In this document: positions 53,790 through 63,719 of the stretch, in pieces
Position numbering within the stretch: the first letter of the stretch is position 1
Layout: each line of letters begins with the position of its first letter
Source of the DNA: Cloacibacterium caeni
GTDB taxonomy: Bacteria > Bacteroidota > Bacteroidia > Flavobacteriales > Weeksellaceae
Direction: 5' to 3'
DNA: 64,000 nucleotides
Assembly (NCBI RefSeq): GCF_907163105.1
Contig: NZ_OU015321.1
Coordinates: forward strand, 2,433,001 to 2,497,000
Program-made: the position numbers and the translations under genes
The notes under the pieces: generated by a model
Seen by the model: only the letters and a program-made list of their open reading frames with translations
Told to the model about the DNA's origin: nothing
The model's database searches: none

Positions 53790-54102
53790 ATAGATTACTA
53801 TTTTCAGAATTATTAGGATTTGGATTTACATTTTGTTGCGCTAACTCAGCAGCTTGCTTTTCTATTTCTATCTTTTCTTGCTGCAATCTTTGTAATTCTT
53901 TTCTTTTTTGTTCCGCTTTTATAGAAGAGCCTTTACTTGCATATCCTACAATTCCTCCTATAATTAAACCAATTCCTACGCCTCCCATTATTCCCATAAA
54001 GTGAGAAAGTGTAAATTCTTCTACTTCTAAATTGGTGGTCATATAAAACAGCAATCCAGAAATACTTAAAAGGAGAATTCCTATAATTGTTAAATTTTTC
54101 AT
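53788..54102 (-). CDS. Small two-helix membrane protein
   Basis: A 104-residue protein: helices LTIIGILLLSISGLLFYM and GIMGGVGIGLIIGGIVGY, then a charged coil (KAEQKRKELQRLQQEKIEIE) and an Asn/Pro tail. ATG 54102 begins at the first helix; the longer frame adds a basic, poorly placed lead. I do not recognise a family. It converges with the barrel gene. Confidence 0.65.
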   Translation of the reverse strand: MKNLTIIGILLLSISGLLFYMTTNLEVEEFTLSHFMGIMGGVGIGLIIGGIVGYASKGSSIKAEQKRKELQRLQQEKIEIEKQAAELAQQNVNPNPNNSENSNL

Positions 54103-54120
54103 TTTTAACGTATTTTTAAA

Positions 54121-54164
54121 ATAAAACCTTCTCAAATTTAAAAAAATTTAAGAAGGTTTTTATT
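54121..54164 (-). terminator. Terminator of the M48 gene
   Basis: AAAACCTTCT.AAATTT and AAATTT.AGAAGGTTTT nest as a long stem; minus-strand reading goes into T-rich sequence. Confidence 0.75.
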
Positions 54165-54179
54165 ATTATTTTAAATTAT

Positions 54180-54989
54180 TTACATTTTTCCACCAGCTTG
54201 CTTGTAATATTCAAGCGCTTTGGTCATATGTTTATTTAAGTCTGATCTTCTAGTATCTGGACTTGGGTGAGTTGATAAAAATTCTGGTGGTCTTTGCGAA
54301 TTGGCAGCTTGAGCTTCCATTCTTTCCCAGAAAGGTAGTGATTGTCTTGGGTCATAACCAGCCATTGCCATGATATATAATCCCATTTGATCGGCTTCTA
54401 ATTCTTGACTTCTTCCATATTTAAGAAGAGCTACTTGCGCTCCAATTGGATATGCAACTTGAAAAATTTGTTGTAATTTATCATTCGAAATTACGCCACC
54501 TGCAATTGCACCACCATATTGTGCAATCATCGCTTGAGAAATTCTTTCATTTCCATGACCTGCAAGAGCGTGAGAAACTTCGTGTCCCATTACTACAGCA
54601 ATACCTGTTTCGTCTTTACAAACGGGCATAATTCCTGTGTAGAAGGCTACTTTTCCACCAGGCATACACCAAGCGTTTAACTGTTTGTCTTCCAATAAAT
54701 TAAACTCCCAGTTATACCCTTGCAAATCTGCTTCTCTACCAATGCTTTTATAATAATTAGTCGCAGCATTTTTTATTCTAATTCCTACATTTTTTACTCG
54801 AGTTGCATCAGTAGTATTGGTGACAACTTTAGCTTTAGAAAGCGCTGTTTGATATTCTTGCACTCCCATTGCAGAGAGTTGGTCATTTCCTACAATTTGT
54901 ACAGATTTTCTACCTGTAATTGGATTCGTAACACAAGCAACTAATGCTAAAGAAACGGCTCCGGTAGCGATAATAGTTTTTATTTTCAT
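54180..54989 (-). CDS. M48 family lipoprotein metalloprotease
   Basis: A 269-residue periplasmic protease of the LoiP/YcaL type. Lipobox LALVAC-VTN (Cys19), zinc motif HEVSH (136-140), third ligand in QELEADQMG, and MPGGKVAFYTGI before it. CMP in NAWCMPGG is the family's metal-loop mark. Envelope quality control is the usual role. ATG 54989 starts the signal peptide; a longer frame would add 18 odd residues. Confidence 0.9.
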   Translation of the reverse strand: MKIKTIIATGAVSLALVACVTNPITGRKSVQIVGNDQLSAMGVQEYQTALSKAKVVTNTTDATRVKNVGIRIKNAATNYYKSIGREADLQGYNWEFNLLEDKQLNAWCMPGGKVAFYTGIMPVCKDETGIAVVMGHEVSHALAGHGNERISQAMIAQYGGAIAGGVISNDKLQQIFQVAYPIGAQVALLKYGRSQELEADQMGLYIMAMAGYDPRQSLPFWERMEAQAANSQRPPEFLSTHPSPDTRRSDLNKHMTKALEYYKQAGGKM

Positions 54990-55142
54990 GTTTTTGTGAT
55001 TTAATATTTTTAACAAATTTAAAACAAAATTTATTCCATTCATAATTATGTAGAAATTATATAAAAAAGAAATCTAATTCTGATAAGTTTTGCATTAAAT
55101 TTGTACTGATAATTAATCGTTTAACTCAACACCCAATATATT

Positions 55143-55673
55143 ATGAAAAAATTAATTTATTTGAGTTTCTTAGCAATACTCTCTATTTTATATTCGTGTT
55201 CTTCACAAATTAATATAGATCCCAAAACTTTAGAGGAAATTACAACTTCTAATCAGTTTACTTTTATGGCAGAAAGAGCCAATCCTACCAATTTTGATGT
55301 AATCAATATCATGAATTCTATGCCAAATGGAAATTCAGCTAGAATGCTAGATTTAGATTATGGCTACACTGTGGTTTTAAAAGAAAAAGAGCTAGATGTA
55401 ACTTTGCCTTACTTTGGCAGAATGTTTAATCCAAGTTATGATACCTCTAAAAATAGTTACCGATTTACTTCTAAAGATTTTACACTGAGTAAAATTCTAA
55501 ACAAAAAAGGGAATTTAGTGTATACCATTTCGCCTAAAGATGTAGACCATGTAAGAGTAATTTACATAGAAGTTTATAAAAACGGAAATGCCTATGTTTC
55601 TATAGATTCTAACGACAGACAACCTATTTCTTATAATGGCTACTTGATGAAAAATGAAATTTCTAAGAAATAA
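55143..55673 (+). CDS. DUF4251 lipoprotein
   Basis: A 176-residue lipoprotein (LYSC-SSQ) with the DUF4251 pattern: NQFTFMAERANPTN, DLDYGYTVVLKEKELDVTLP and YFGRMFNPSYD. The domain is a small beta structure with no known role, found in Bacteroidota envelopes. Its stop is one base from the meaB stop, convergent. Confidence 0.85.
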   Translation: MKKLIYLSFLAILSILYSCSSQINIDPKTLEEITTSNQFTFMAERANPTNFDVINIMNSMPNGNSARMLDLDYGYTVVLKEKELDVTLPYFGRMFNPSYDTSKNSYRFTSKDFTLSKILNKKGNLVYTISPKDVDHVRVIYIEVYKNGNAYVSIDSNDRQPISYNGYLMKNEISKK

Positions 55674-55674
55674 T

Positions 55675-56661
55675 TTAAAGTTTTTTATTCAATAAACTTT
55701 CTACAAAAATTTTAGCTTCAGAACTTGGATTAGATTTCAATTCTGAAGCATTTTTTTTATGGCTTTCGAACTGATTTTCAAGTTCATGGGTAGATTTAGT
55801 TGCACTTAAAATATATTGATGAACCCAATATTCAAAACGTTTTTCGGCTTGAATTTTTCTAACTTCTTCTAACCTTCCCGTTTTTATTTTTAAAGAAATG
55901 AAATCATTTATTTTCTCGTAAACCTCATCTAAACCTTCATTATGAAGAGCGGAACCTAACAAAACAGGAACCTTCCAATCTTTTTCTTTTGGGTGCTGAA
56001 ATTGTAATGCATGAATCAATTCTGAACGGTGCATTCTGGCCTCTTTTAGATTTTCTTCATGTACTTTATTGATGAAAATAACATCTACCATTTCCATCAA
56101 ACCTCTTTTGATGCCTTGCAATTCATCTCCAGTTCCTACTACTTTTAGCAACAAAATCACATCCGAAATATCCGCAACCAAAACTTCTGATTGACCAACT
56201 CCTACCGTTTCTATCAAAATGTAATCATAACCAGCAGCTTCGCAAATAAGCATAGTTTCAAAAGTAGTATTGGCAACTCCGCCTAGAAATCCAGAACTCG
56301 GACTAGGGCGAATAAATGCATTTTCGTCTTTTGCCAATTCTTCCATTCTGGTTTTATCTCCTAGAATAGAACCTTTATTCACCGAAGAACTTGGGTCAAT
56401 GGCTAAAACAGCCACTTTTTTGCCTTGTGAAATCGCAAATTTTCCAAAACTTTCGATAAATGTAGATTTCCCAGCACCAGGAACTCCGGTAATTCCTATT
56501 CTTACTGATTTACCAGTGTAAGGCAGGATTTTTTTCAGCAGTTCTTCAGCCAAAACTCTATGCTCTGGCTTTTTACTTTCGATTAAAGTAATGGCTTTCC
56601 CAAGAATTCTTTTGTCTTGGGCTAATATTCCTTGTAAAAGTTCTTCTGTAGAAAAATTCAT
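55675..56661 (-). CDS. meaB: MeaB-type GTPase, methylmalonyl-CoA mutase chaperone
   Basis: A 328-residue G protein: Walker A GVPGAGKS (59-66), VAVLAIDPSSS, ETVGVGQSE and VFINKVHEEN for guanine. MeaB loads and protects adenosylcobalamin on the mutase. The mutase gene (scpA) lies 1.2 kb upstream on the same strand, with two small genes between, so they probably form one metabolic unit. Start at 56661 (MNFSTEELL). Confidence 0.94.
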   Translation of the reverse strand: MNFSTEELLQGILAQDKRILGKAITLIESKKPEHRVLAEELLKKILPYTGKSVRIGITGVPGAGKSTFIESFGKFAISQGKKVAVLAIDPSSSVNKGSILGDKTRMEELAKDENAFIRPSPSSGFLGGVANTTFETMLICEAAGYDYILIETVGVGQSEVLVADISDVILLLKVVGTGDELQGIKRGLMEMVDVIFINKVHEENLKEARMHRSELIHALQFQHPKEKDWKVPVLLGSALHNEGLDEVYEKINDFISLKIKTGRLEEVRKIQAEKRFEYWVHQYILSATKSTHELENQFESHKKNASELKSNPSSEAKIFVESLLNKKL

Positions 56662-56784
56662 CTTAACAAAATTAAGAAAGTATTTCAAACTATTTTCTAA
56701 AAAATTTAAAATTGCTCTAAAAGAAAATCAAAATAGAATTTCTGCACTATTTTTCTGGTAGAATTTTAGAAAAATGCCATAACG

Positions 56785-56812
56785 AAAAAGGCTTCAGGAA
56801 CCTGAAGCTTTA
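56785..56812 (-). terminator. Terminator of the antitoxin-like gene
   Basis: GCTTCAGG and CCTGAAGC (56791-56808) around AA; minus-strand reading continues into CTTTTTCG. Confidence 0.75.
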
Positions 56813-56845
56813 ATGAAAAAAAATTTGATTTGATATGAAGAACTT

Positions 56846-57058
56846 TTACTCTGTCTCTGCCGGAATATCTAAATGACTTCTGCCATACTTTATGTCTTCT
56901 AGACCTCTCAGTATTACTCTTTTTTGCTCGTCACTTAAATCTTCGTCTTTGTGAAATTTATATACCAAGTATTCTATATACTCCAATAATTCCTCCGCTA
57001 AATAATCTGGCAAATCTTTTATCAGATTATTAATTTTTTGTAATGTGGTTAATTCCAT
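56846..57058 (-). CDS. DUF2281-like small protein
   Basis: A 70-residue acidic helical protein: LTTLQKINNLIKDLPDYLAE then LLEYIEYLVYKFHKDED and LSDEQKRVILRGLEDIKYG. It resembles DUF2281 or antitoxin-type proteins. No toxin gene adjoins on either side, so if it is an antitoxin it is an orphan. ATG 57058 starts at MELTTLQK; the longer frame adds 22 basic residues without a reason. Confidence 0.55.
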   Translation of the reverse strand: MELTTLQKINNLIKDLPDYLAEELLEYIEYLVYKFHKDEDLSDEQKRVILRGLEDIKYGRSHLDIPAETE

Positions 57059-57168
57059 TTCAATTGGGTTTTTAGGCTTTTTTTGGTGGTATAAAGGTAC
57101 GCCAATCCGCTTAAAACACCTCATGAAGTGATATGAATGATTTCAGTGATTTTTGTTAGGTTTTTAAA

Positions 57169-57198
57169 TAAAAAAAGAAGCAATATTGCTTCTTAAAA
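57169..57198 (-). terminator. Terminator of the lipoprotein gene
   Basis: AAGAAGCAATATTGCTTCTT (57175-57194) is a perfect palindrome, followed on the minus strand by T-rich sequence. Confidence 0.8.
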
Positions 57199-57203
57199 TT
57201 TAA

Positions 57204-57806
57204 TTAACTTATCCATGAATCTCTTCGACCAATTAAAATCCATTTCCCATTTACTTTTTTATAAATTCCCATAAAACCTCCTCCCCAAAGTGGACCACAA
57301 GATGCTGAAACTGTTACGATGCAAGTGTTTTTTTCTTTATTAAAAAACGGAACAGAAAAAGTTTTGATACATGTGTTTGGATATTTATGACTAAACTCTT
57401 TCCAGAAATTTTGTCCAGTTTTCAAATAGAAAGATTCTAATTCTTTAGAAGTTATGTATTTTACTTTTTGAATTATTCTAGACTTCTCAAATTTAAAATC
57501 TTGCAAACCTTCTGCTTGTGTTTTATAAAATAAAGAATCTGTTTCTAAGAAATCCTTATCATAATTTATCATCATAGATAATCCTGGAGGTAGTTCTTCA
57601 AAATTATTTCCAATTTGTTTGTTTTCTGGAAAAGAAACATTTTTTATTTGGATATTATAAACATAATTTTCACCATCATTCTTATCTCTCTTCATTATAT
57701 CTTCAGTAATTAACTGATTTAAAACTTCATATTTTAAATCAATTGTTTCGTCTTTTTCTTTGCAGGAGAAAAGAAATAAAAACATTATCAAAATCAAATA
57801 TTTCAT
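57204..57806 (-). CDS. Lipoprotein of unknown function
   Basis: A 200-residue lipoprotein (FLFSC-KEK). The mature part has DLKYEVLNQLITEDIMKRD and a C-terminal SASCGPLWGGGFMGIYKKV with a WIL/IGRRDSW ending, a single-domain beta-rich protein. I do not recognise a family. It lies 94 bases from scpA with a terminator between, so its transcription is separate. Confidence 0.65.
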   Translation of the reverse strand: MKYLILIMFLFLFSCKEKDETIDLKYEVLNQLITEDIMKRDKNDGENYVYNIQIKNVSFPENKQIGNNFEELPPGLSMMINYDKDFLETDSLFYKTQAEGLQDFKFEKSRIIQKVKYITSKELESFYLKTGQNFWKEFSHKYPNTCIKTFSVPFFNKEKNTCIVTVSASCGPLWGGGFMGIYKKVNGKWILIGRRDSWIS

Positions 57807-57848
57807 TAGTTTATATAATTAATGATGAATGAAACTTTTATTTTTCTT

Positions 57849-57882
57849 ACAAAAAAACGGGCAGAAACCCGTTTTTTTTTGT
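57849..57882 (-). terminator. Terminator of scpA
   Basis: AAAAAACGGG (to 57861) pairs with CCCGTTTTTT (57868 onwards), loop CAGAAA; minus reading ends in T. Confidence 0.85.
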
Positions 57883-57899
57883 AAATCTAATTAAACTTT

Positions 57900-60023
57900 T
57901 TATCCCAAAAACTTCTCCAAAATTTCTACAGCTGATTTCGGTAAATTCGTTCCAGGTCCGAAGATAAAATCAGCACCATTTGCATACAAGAAATCATAAT
58001 CTTGCTGTGGAATTACACCACCTACAACTATCGTGATATCATCTGCTCCTAGTTTTTTCAGTTCTTCTACCACTTGCGGAACCAAGGTTTTATGACCTGC
58101 CGCTAAAGAAGAAACGCCCAAAATATGAATATCATTTTCTACGGCTTGTTTCGCTACTTCTTCTGGCGTTTGGAAAAGCGGAGCCACATCTACATCAAAT
58201 CCCATATCTGCAAAGGCTGTTGCTACTACTTTTGCACCTCTGTCATGACCGTCTTGTCCCATTTTGGCAACCATAATTCTTGGTCTACGACCTTCCTGGT
58301 CTTCAAATTTTTGAGTAAGCGCAACCGCTTTTTCAAAATATTCATTTTTATTAGCATTCATAGCATATACACCTGAAATGGTTTTGATATTAGCTTTATA
58401 TCTTCCAAAATTACTTTCTAAAGCATCTGAAATCTCACCAAGAGTTACTCTTCTTCTAGCTGCTTCTATACTTAGCGCCAAAAGATTTTTGTCTCTGTTT
58501 TTAGCCGCCTCACGAATTTCTGTTAAAATTTTTTCTACTTTAGCATTGTCTCGTTCTGCTTTTATTTTTTCTAATCTTTCGATTTGTTTACGGCGAACTT
58601 CTGTATTATCAATGTCTAAAATTTCAAATTCTGGCTGCTTTTGATTGGTTTTAAAAGAATTTACACCGATGATAAACTCTTCACCACTATCAATTTTCGC
58701 TTGTTTTCTTGCTGCTGCTTCTTCTATTCTCATCTTCGGAATTCCCGCTTCTATCGCTTTAGTCATTCCGCCTTCCTGTTCTACTTCGTCGATATATTTC
58801 TGTGCTTCCTCAATCATTTGTTGAGTCAAGGCTTCTACCAAATGACTTCCACCCATCGGATCTACTACATCACAAATTCCTGATTCTTGCTGAAGAATAA
58901 TCTGTGTATTTCTTGCAATTTTAGCAGAATAATCTGTTGGCAAAGCAATAGCTTCATCTAAAGCATTCGTGTGAAGAGATTGTGTTCCACCTAAAGCGGA
59001 AGAAAGCGCTTCAATAGCTGTTCTGGTGATATTATTGAACGGTTCTTGCTCGGTTAAACTCCAACCAGAAGTTTGCGAGTGTGTTCTTAACGCTAAAGAT
59101 TTTTGATTTTGAGGATTAAATTGTGTCAAAAGATTTGCCCAAATATAACGAGCGGCTCTCATTTTGGCAATTTCCATGAAATGATTCATTCCGATTGCCC
59201 AGAAAAAAGATAGTCTTGGCGCGAAATCATCTACATTCATTCCTGCTTTTATCCCCGTTCTCACATATTCTAAACCATCTGCAAGTGTATAAGCCATTTC
59301 CAAAACTGGAGTTGCTCCTGCTTCTTGCATGTGATAACCTGAGATAGAAATCGAATTGAATTTAGGGATATTTTGAGAAGTATATTCGAAAATATCTGCA
59401 ATTATTTTCATAGAAGGTTCTGGCGGATAGATGTAAGTATTTCTCACCATAAATTCCTTCAAAATATCATTTTGGATGGTTCCCGAAAGTTTCTCCTGAG
59501 AAACACCTTGCTCTTCTGCGGCAACAATATAAAATGCCAAAATCGGTAAAACTGCTCCATTCATGGTCATGGAAACCGATATTTGATCCAATGGAATTTC
59601 ATTGAACAAAATCTTCATATCTTCCACAGAATCGATGGCAACTCCTGCTTTTCCTACATCTCCTACAACTCTAGGATGATCTGAATCATAACCTCTGTGC
59701 GTTGCCAAATCGAACGCCACAGAAAGTCCTTTTTGTCCTGCTGCAAGATTTCTTCTGTAAAAAGCATTGGATTCTTCTGCGGTAGAAAAACCTGCGTACT
59801 GACGAATCGTCCAAGGTTTTTGAACGTACATCGTAGAATATGGCCCTCTTAAATAAGGAGCAATTCCTGCGCTGTAACCTTTTGATTTTAAAGCTTCTGA
59901 ATCTTCAGAAGTGTAAGAAGATTTTAGTTGAAGTCCATCTTTTTCAAAAGAATAGTTTTCTGTATTAGAAGTAAATCCAAAATTTTTAAAATCGGGATTT
60001 ACGTTTTGAATTTTCGTTCTCAT
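57900..60023 (-). CDS. scpA: Methylmalonyl-CoA mutase, catalytic subunit
   Basis: A 707-residue adenosylcobalamin enzyme that interconverts succinyl-CoA and methylmalonyl-CoA. The TIM-barrel part has [18 protein letters not shown] and [19 protein letters not shown]; the B12 domain has DGHDRG (591-596, His593 binds cobalt), [10 protein letters not shown] and [11 protein letters not shown]. Many Flavobacteriia have a separate small subunit just upstream; none is here, so it may work alone as E. coli Sbm does. Coupled with meaB nearby. Confidence 0.95.
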   Translation of the reverse strand: MRTKIQNVNPDFKNFGFTSNTENYSFEKDGLQLKSSYTSEDSEALKSKGYSAGIAPYLRGPYSTMYVQKPWTIRQYAGFSTAEESNAFYRRNLAAGQKGLSVAFDLATHRGYDSDHPRVVGDVGKAGVAIDSVEDMKILFNEIPLDQISVSMTMNGAVLPILAFYIVAAEEQGVSQEKLSGTIQNDILKEFMVRNTYIYPPEPSMKIIADIFEYTSQNIPKFNSISISGYHMQEAGATPVLEMAYTLADGLEYVRTGIKAGMNVDDFAPRLSFFWAIGMNHFMEIAKMRAARYIWANLLTQFNPQNQKSLALRTHSQTSGWSLTEQEPFNNITRTAIEALSSALGGTQSLHTNALDEAIALPTDYSAKIARNTQIILQQESGICDVVDPMGGSHLVEALTQQMIEEAQKYIDEVEQEGGMTKAIEAGIPKMRIEEAAARKQAKIDSGEEFIIGVNSFKTNQKQPEFEILDIDNTEVRRKQIERLEKIKAERDNAKVEKILTEIREAAKNRDKNLLALSIEAARRRVTLGEISDALESNFGRYKANIKTISGVYAMNANKNEYFEKAVALTQKFEDQEGRRPRIMVAKMGQDGHDRGAKVVATAFADMGFDVDVAPLFQTPEEVAKQAVENDIHILGVSSLAAGHKTLVPQVVEELKKLGADDITIVVGGVIPQQDYDFLYANGADFIFGPGTNLPKSAVEILEKFLG

Positions 60024-60439
60024 TTCATGAAATTTCGATGAGTAAATTTACGATATTTTTAATTTTAAAAAAAAGTGAAATTTTAGGCGATTTGGGCTCC
60101 TTGATAGCAAAAAATGTAAAATTCAATTTTCAACAAACATATCTAGATTTTTTTGCCGAATTCTTATTAGTTTTATTCAAAATTAAAAATTATTTTCATT
60201 TTAATTAATTTTATTAACTTCTAATCAAAATAACTCACTTACATTACTTATTTGGTCTATCGAAGTACTATTTTTTCATTCAAAAAATCAAATGAAACCC
60301 TAATTTATATCATGATTAATCGTTGTTCTCAGGCAAAATATCTTCCTAACTTTGCTTCGCTTTTTTAACCTATTGATGACTAAAATTTCAAGGAAAATAA
60401 GCCCAAAATACAATTAGAAACAAACAAAAAATTAACATT
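60024..60439 (+). promoter_or_regulatory. Leader and promoter region of pflB
   Basis: In 416 gene-free bases, TTG (60323-60325), 21 bases, TAACTTTG (60347-60354) fits the Bacteroidota promoter, giving a leader of about 80 bases. ATCATGAT (60309-60316) lies just upstream of the -33 box and could be half of a regulator site. No FNR-type TTGATnnnnATCAA was found. The left part is the AT-rich upstream of scpA. Confidence 0.5.
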
Positions 60440-62665
60440 ATGGAAGCAACTATTGGTTTTAAACCCGGAGTTTGGCAAAAGGAAATTAACGTAAGTGATT
60501 TTATTAGAAATAATTACACAGAATATACCGGAGACGAAAGCTTCTTAACTCCTGCTACTGAAGCAACCAATCAACTTTGGGCAGAACTATCTGAAATGTT
60601 CAAAGCAGAGAGAGAAAAAGGAATTTATGATGCCGAAACTAAGAAACCATCTCAGATTGATGCTTATGGAGCTGGTTATATCAATAAAAATTTAGAAAAA
60701 ATCGTAGGAATTCAAACTGATAAGCCTTTAAAAAGAGCTATTTTCCCAAATGGCGGAATTAGAATGGTAGAAGACGGCTTAAAAGCTTACGGTTATGAAC
60801 TAGACGAAGCAACTAAAGAAATTTATACTAAATATAGAGTTACCCATAACGAAGGGGTTTTCTCTGCTTATAATTCACCGATTAGAAAAGCTAGAAATTC
60901 TGGAATCGTAACTGGTTTGCCAGATGCTTACGGAAGAGGTAGAATTATTGGTGACTACAGAAGAGTTCCTTTATATGGTGTGGACTTCTTAATTAAAGAT
61001 CGTCAAGATTATTTCGAAAATATGGAGTGTGATGGTATGAACGAAGAAATCGTAAGACTTCGTGAAGAAATCACTATGCAAATTAATGCGTTGAAAGCAC
61101 TTAAAAAAATGGCAGAATCTTATGGTTTTGACATTTCTAAACCTGCAACCAATGCTAAAGAAGCTATTCAATGGTTATATTTCGCTTATTTAGCAGCTAC
61201 TAAAGACCAAAATGGTGCTGCAATGTCTATTGGTAGAGTTTCTACTTTCCTAGATATTTACATTGAAAGAGATATTAAAAGAGGTATTCTTACAGAAATT
61301 GAAGCACAGGAATTAATAGACCATTTCGTAATGAAATTAAGAATCATCAGATTCTTGAGAACTCCAGAATATGATTCACTTTTCTCTGGTGATCCAGTTT
61401 GGGTAACAGAATCAATTGGTGGTTTAAATAAAGACGGCGGTTCTTATGTAACCAAAAACTCTTTCAGATTATTACACACTTTATACAATTTAGGTGCATC
61501 TCCAGAACCAAACTTAACTGTTCTTTGGAGCGAAAAATTACCAGAAAACTGGAAAAAATATTGCGCTAAAGTTTCTATCGACACTTCATCTCTTCAATAT
61601 GAAAATGATGATTTAATGAGAGATTGCTTTAATGATGATTATGGAATTGCTTGTTGCGTTTCTCCAATGACTTTAGGAAAACAAATGCAATATTTCGGAG
61701 CGAGAGCTAATTTACCTAAAGCTTTATTATATGCCATTAATGGTGGTATTGACGAATTAACTAAAGTTCAAGTAACTCCAGAAATGCCAAAAGTAGAAGG
61801 CGAATATCTAGATTTCGATGATGTTTGGAATAAGTTTGATAAAATGATGGATTGGTTAGCAGAAACTTACATCCAAGCATTGAATATTATTCACTACATG
61901 CATGATAAATATTCTTATGAAGCTTATGAAATGGCACTTCACGATGTAAATGTTATCAGAACTCAAGCTTGTGGAATTGCAGGAATCTCTATTGTTGCCG
62001 ATTCATTTGCAGCGATGAAATACGGAAAAGTAAGAGTGATAAGAGACGAAAACGGAATCGCAGTAGACTATGTAGTAGAAAAACCTTACGTTCCTTACGG
62101 AAATAACGATGATAATACTGATAAAATCGCAGCAGAAATTGTAGAAATTTTCATGAACAAAGTAAGAAAACAAAAAACTTACCGAAATGCAATTCCTACA
62201 CAATCTGTTCTTACCATTACTTCAAACGTAGTTTACGGTAAAAAAACAGGAAATACACCAGACGGAAGAAGAGAAGGTGAACCTTACGGACCAGGAGCAA
62301 ATCCTATGCACGGAAGAGACACAAAAGGTGCAGTAGCTTCACTTGCTTCTGTTGCTAAATTACCTTTCGAACACGCTCAAGATGGTATTTCTTACACTTT
62401 TGCGATTACGCCTGAAACTTTAGGAAAAACATTAGACGAAAAACAAGGAAATTTAGTTGGACTTTTAGACGGATATTTCAACCAAAAAGGTCACCATTTA
62501 AATGTAAATGTTTTCAACCGTTCATTGTTAGAAGATGCAATGCAACATCCAGAAAAATATCCTCAATTAACCATTAGAGTTTCTGGTTACGCAGTGAATT
62601 TCATCAAGTTGACTAAAGAACAGCAATTAGATGTCATCAACAGAACCATAACAGAATGTTTCTAA
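60440..62665 (+). CDS. pflB: Formate C-acetyltransferase (pyruvate formate-lyase)
   Basis: A 741-residue glycyl-radical enzyme, the usual PFL size, splitting pyruvate to acetyl-CoA and formate without oxygen. Cys405-Cys406 lie in [12 protein letters not shown]; the radical Gly716 is in RVSGYAVNF near the C-terminus. The N-terminal region with [20 protein letters not shown] matches true PFL rather than glycerol or choline relatives. Formate transporter and dehydrogenase are not in the window. The radical makes it oxygen-sensitive. Confidence 0.97.
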   Translation: MEATIGFKPGVWQKEINVSDFIRNNYTEYTGDESFLTPATEATNQLWAELSEMFKAEREKGIYDAETKKPSQIDAYGAGYINKNLEKIVGIQTDKPLKRAIFPNGGIRMVEDGLKAYGYELDEATKEIYTKYRVTHNEGVFSAYNSPIRKARNSGIVTGLPDAYGRGRIIGDYRRVPLYGVDFLIKDRQDYFENMECDGMNEEIVRLREEITMQINALKALKKMAESYGFDISKPATNAKEAIQWLYFAYLAATKDQNGAAMSIGRVSTFLDIYIERDIKRGILTEIEAQELIDHFVMKLRIIRFLRTPEYDSLFSGDPVWVTESIGGLNKDGGSYVTKNSFRLLHTLYNLGASPEPNLTVLWSEKLPENWKKYCAKVSIDTSSLQYENDDLMRDCFNDDYGIACCVSPMTLGKQMQYFGARANLPKALLYAINGGIDELTKVQVTPEMPKVEGEYLDFDDVWNKFDKMMDWLAETYIQALNIIHYMHDKYSYEAYEMALHDVNVIRTQACGIAGISIVADSFAAMKYGKVRVIRDENGIAVDYVVEKPYVPYGNNDDNTDKIAAEIVEIFMNKVRKQKTYRNAIPTQSVLTITSNVVYGKKTGNTPDGRREGEPYGPGANPMHGRDTKGAVASLASVAKLPFEHAQDGISYTFAITPETLGKTLDEKQGNLVGLLDGYFNQKGHHLNVNVFNRSLLEDAMQHPEKYPQLTIRVSGYAVNFIKLTKEQQLDVINRTITECF

Positions 62666-62693
62666 TTTATATATAACATCAATTATCTTGAAG

Positions 62694-62724
62694 AAGAGTT
62701 AAGAAATTTCTTAACTCTTTTTTT
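62694..62724 (+). terminator. Terminator of pflB
   Basis: A 26-base perfect palindrome centred on GAAATTTC (62694-62719), then T. Confidence 0.85.
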
Positions 62725-62732
62725 AAGAATAT

Positions 62733-62810
62733 GCTTCGACTCCGCTCAGCATGACAATGCTGAAAATTTACGGTTTTTATTAAAGTTGTCACGCTGAGCG
62801 GAGTCGAAGC
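62733..62810. repeat. REP-like inverted repeat between pflB and pflA
   Basis: The 25-base arms 62733-62757 and 62786-62810 pair with one mismatch; the core is CTTCGACTCCGCTCAGC. This GC-rich unit is unlike the surrounding AT-rich DNA and belongs to a repeat type found widely in bacterial intergenic DNA. It lies in the 230-base gap that otherwise holds only the pflB terminator and the pflA leader. Confidence 0.8.
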
Positions 62811-62895
62811 GTTTTTTAATTAGAGTTATTAATCATTATCTTTGGTTTATAATTTAGATTCATAAAATCAAAAACAAAAAGACAAAAATATACTC

Positions 62896-63633
62896 ATGTC
62901 AAATCACGGATTTATCCATTCATACGAAACTTTCGGCACCAAAGACGGCCCAGGAATTAGATTTGTTTATTTTCTGCAAGGTTGCCATTTGCGTTGCCTC
63001 TATTGTCATAACGCTGATACTTGGAACAAAGGCGAAAAAACAAAAATGACGGTTGATGAAGCCTTCCATGAAATCGAAAAAGTAAAAGGTTTTATAAAAT
63101 CTGGGGGCGTTACCGTTTCGGGTGGCGAACCTTTGATGCAAGCCAATTTTGTCCTGGAATTATTCAAAAAATGTAAAGAAAACGGCATTCACACTTGTGT
63201 AGATACCAATGGATATTTGTTCAGTGAAGAAATCAAAGAAGTTTTAGAAATTACAGATTTAGTACTTCTGGACATTAAACACATTGACCCAGAAAAATAT
63301 CTAAAATTAACAGAAGTAGAGCTAGAACCTACGCTTCAGTTTATGCAATATTTATCTGAAATCAATAAACCAACTTGGCTAAGATATGTTTTGGTTCCTG
63401 ATTATACAGACGATGCCGAAGATTTAGAAAATTGGGCGAAATATGTTTCTCAGTTCAAAAATGTAGAACGGGTAGATATTTTACCATTTCACCAAATGGG
63501 CGCACACAAATGGAAAGAAATTGGCAGAGCCTATCCTCTAGAGAATTGCAGACCAGCTGATATGGAAGATGTAAAAAAAGCAGTGGAGATTTTTAAGAAA
63601 TACCATTTGCCTTTACCAGATAATCAAAAATAG
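62896..63633 (+). CDS. pflA: Pyruvate formate-lyase activating enzyme
   Basis: A 245-residue radical-SAM enzyme that makes the glycyl radical of PflB. Cys30, Cys34 and Cys37 (GCHLRCLYC) bind the cluster; ETFGTKDGPGIRFVYF precedes it, and GVTVSGGEPLMQ follows. VLLDIKHIDPEKY and WLRYVLVPDYTDD are typical. It lies 230 bases after pflB behind a terminator, so it probably has its own promoter. Confidence 0.96.
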   Translation: MSNHGFIHSYETFGTKDGPGIRFVYFLQGCHLRCLYCHNADTWNKGEKTKMTVDEAFHEIEKVKGFIKSGGVTVSGGEPLMQANFVLELFKKCKENGIHTCVDTNGYLFSEEIKEVLEITDLVLLDIKHIDPEKYLKLTEVELEPTLQFMQYLSEINKPTWLRYVLVPDYTDDAEDLENWAKYVSQFKNVERVDILPFHQMGAHKWKEIGRAYPLENCRPADMEDVKKAVEIFKKYHLPLPDNQK

Positions 63634-63686
63634 AATAGTTAGAGATTTTTCTATTTATTTTTGAAGTGTCGTAAAATCATTAAAAA

Positions 63687-63712
63687 AGCTCCCAAATTTT
63701 GAGAGCTTTTTC
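63687..63712 (+). terminator. Terminator of pflA
   Basis: AAAAGCTC.C (63684-63693) pairs with GAGAGCTTTT (63701-63710), one mismatch, then T. The second IS begins 14 bases after the last C of the stem. Confidence 0.75.
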
Positions 63713-63719
63713 TATATAT

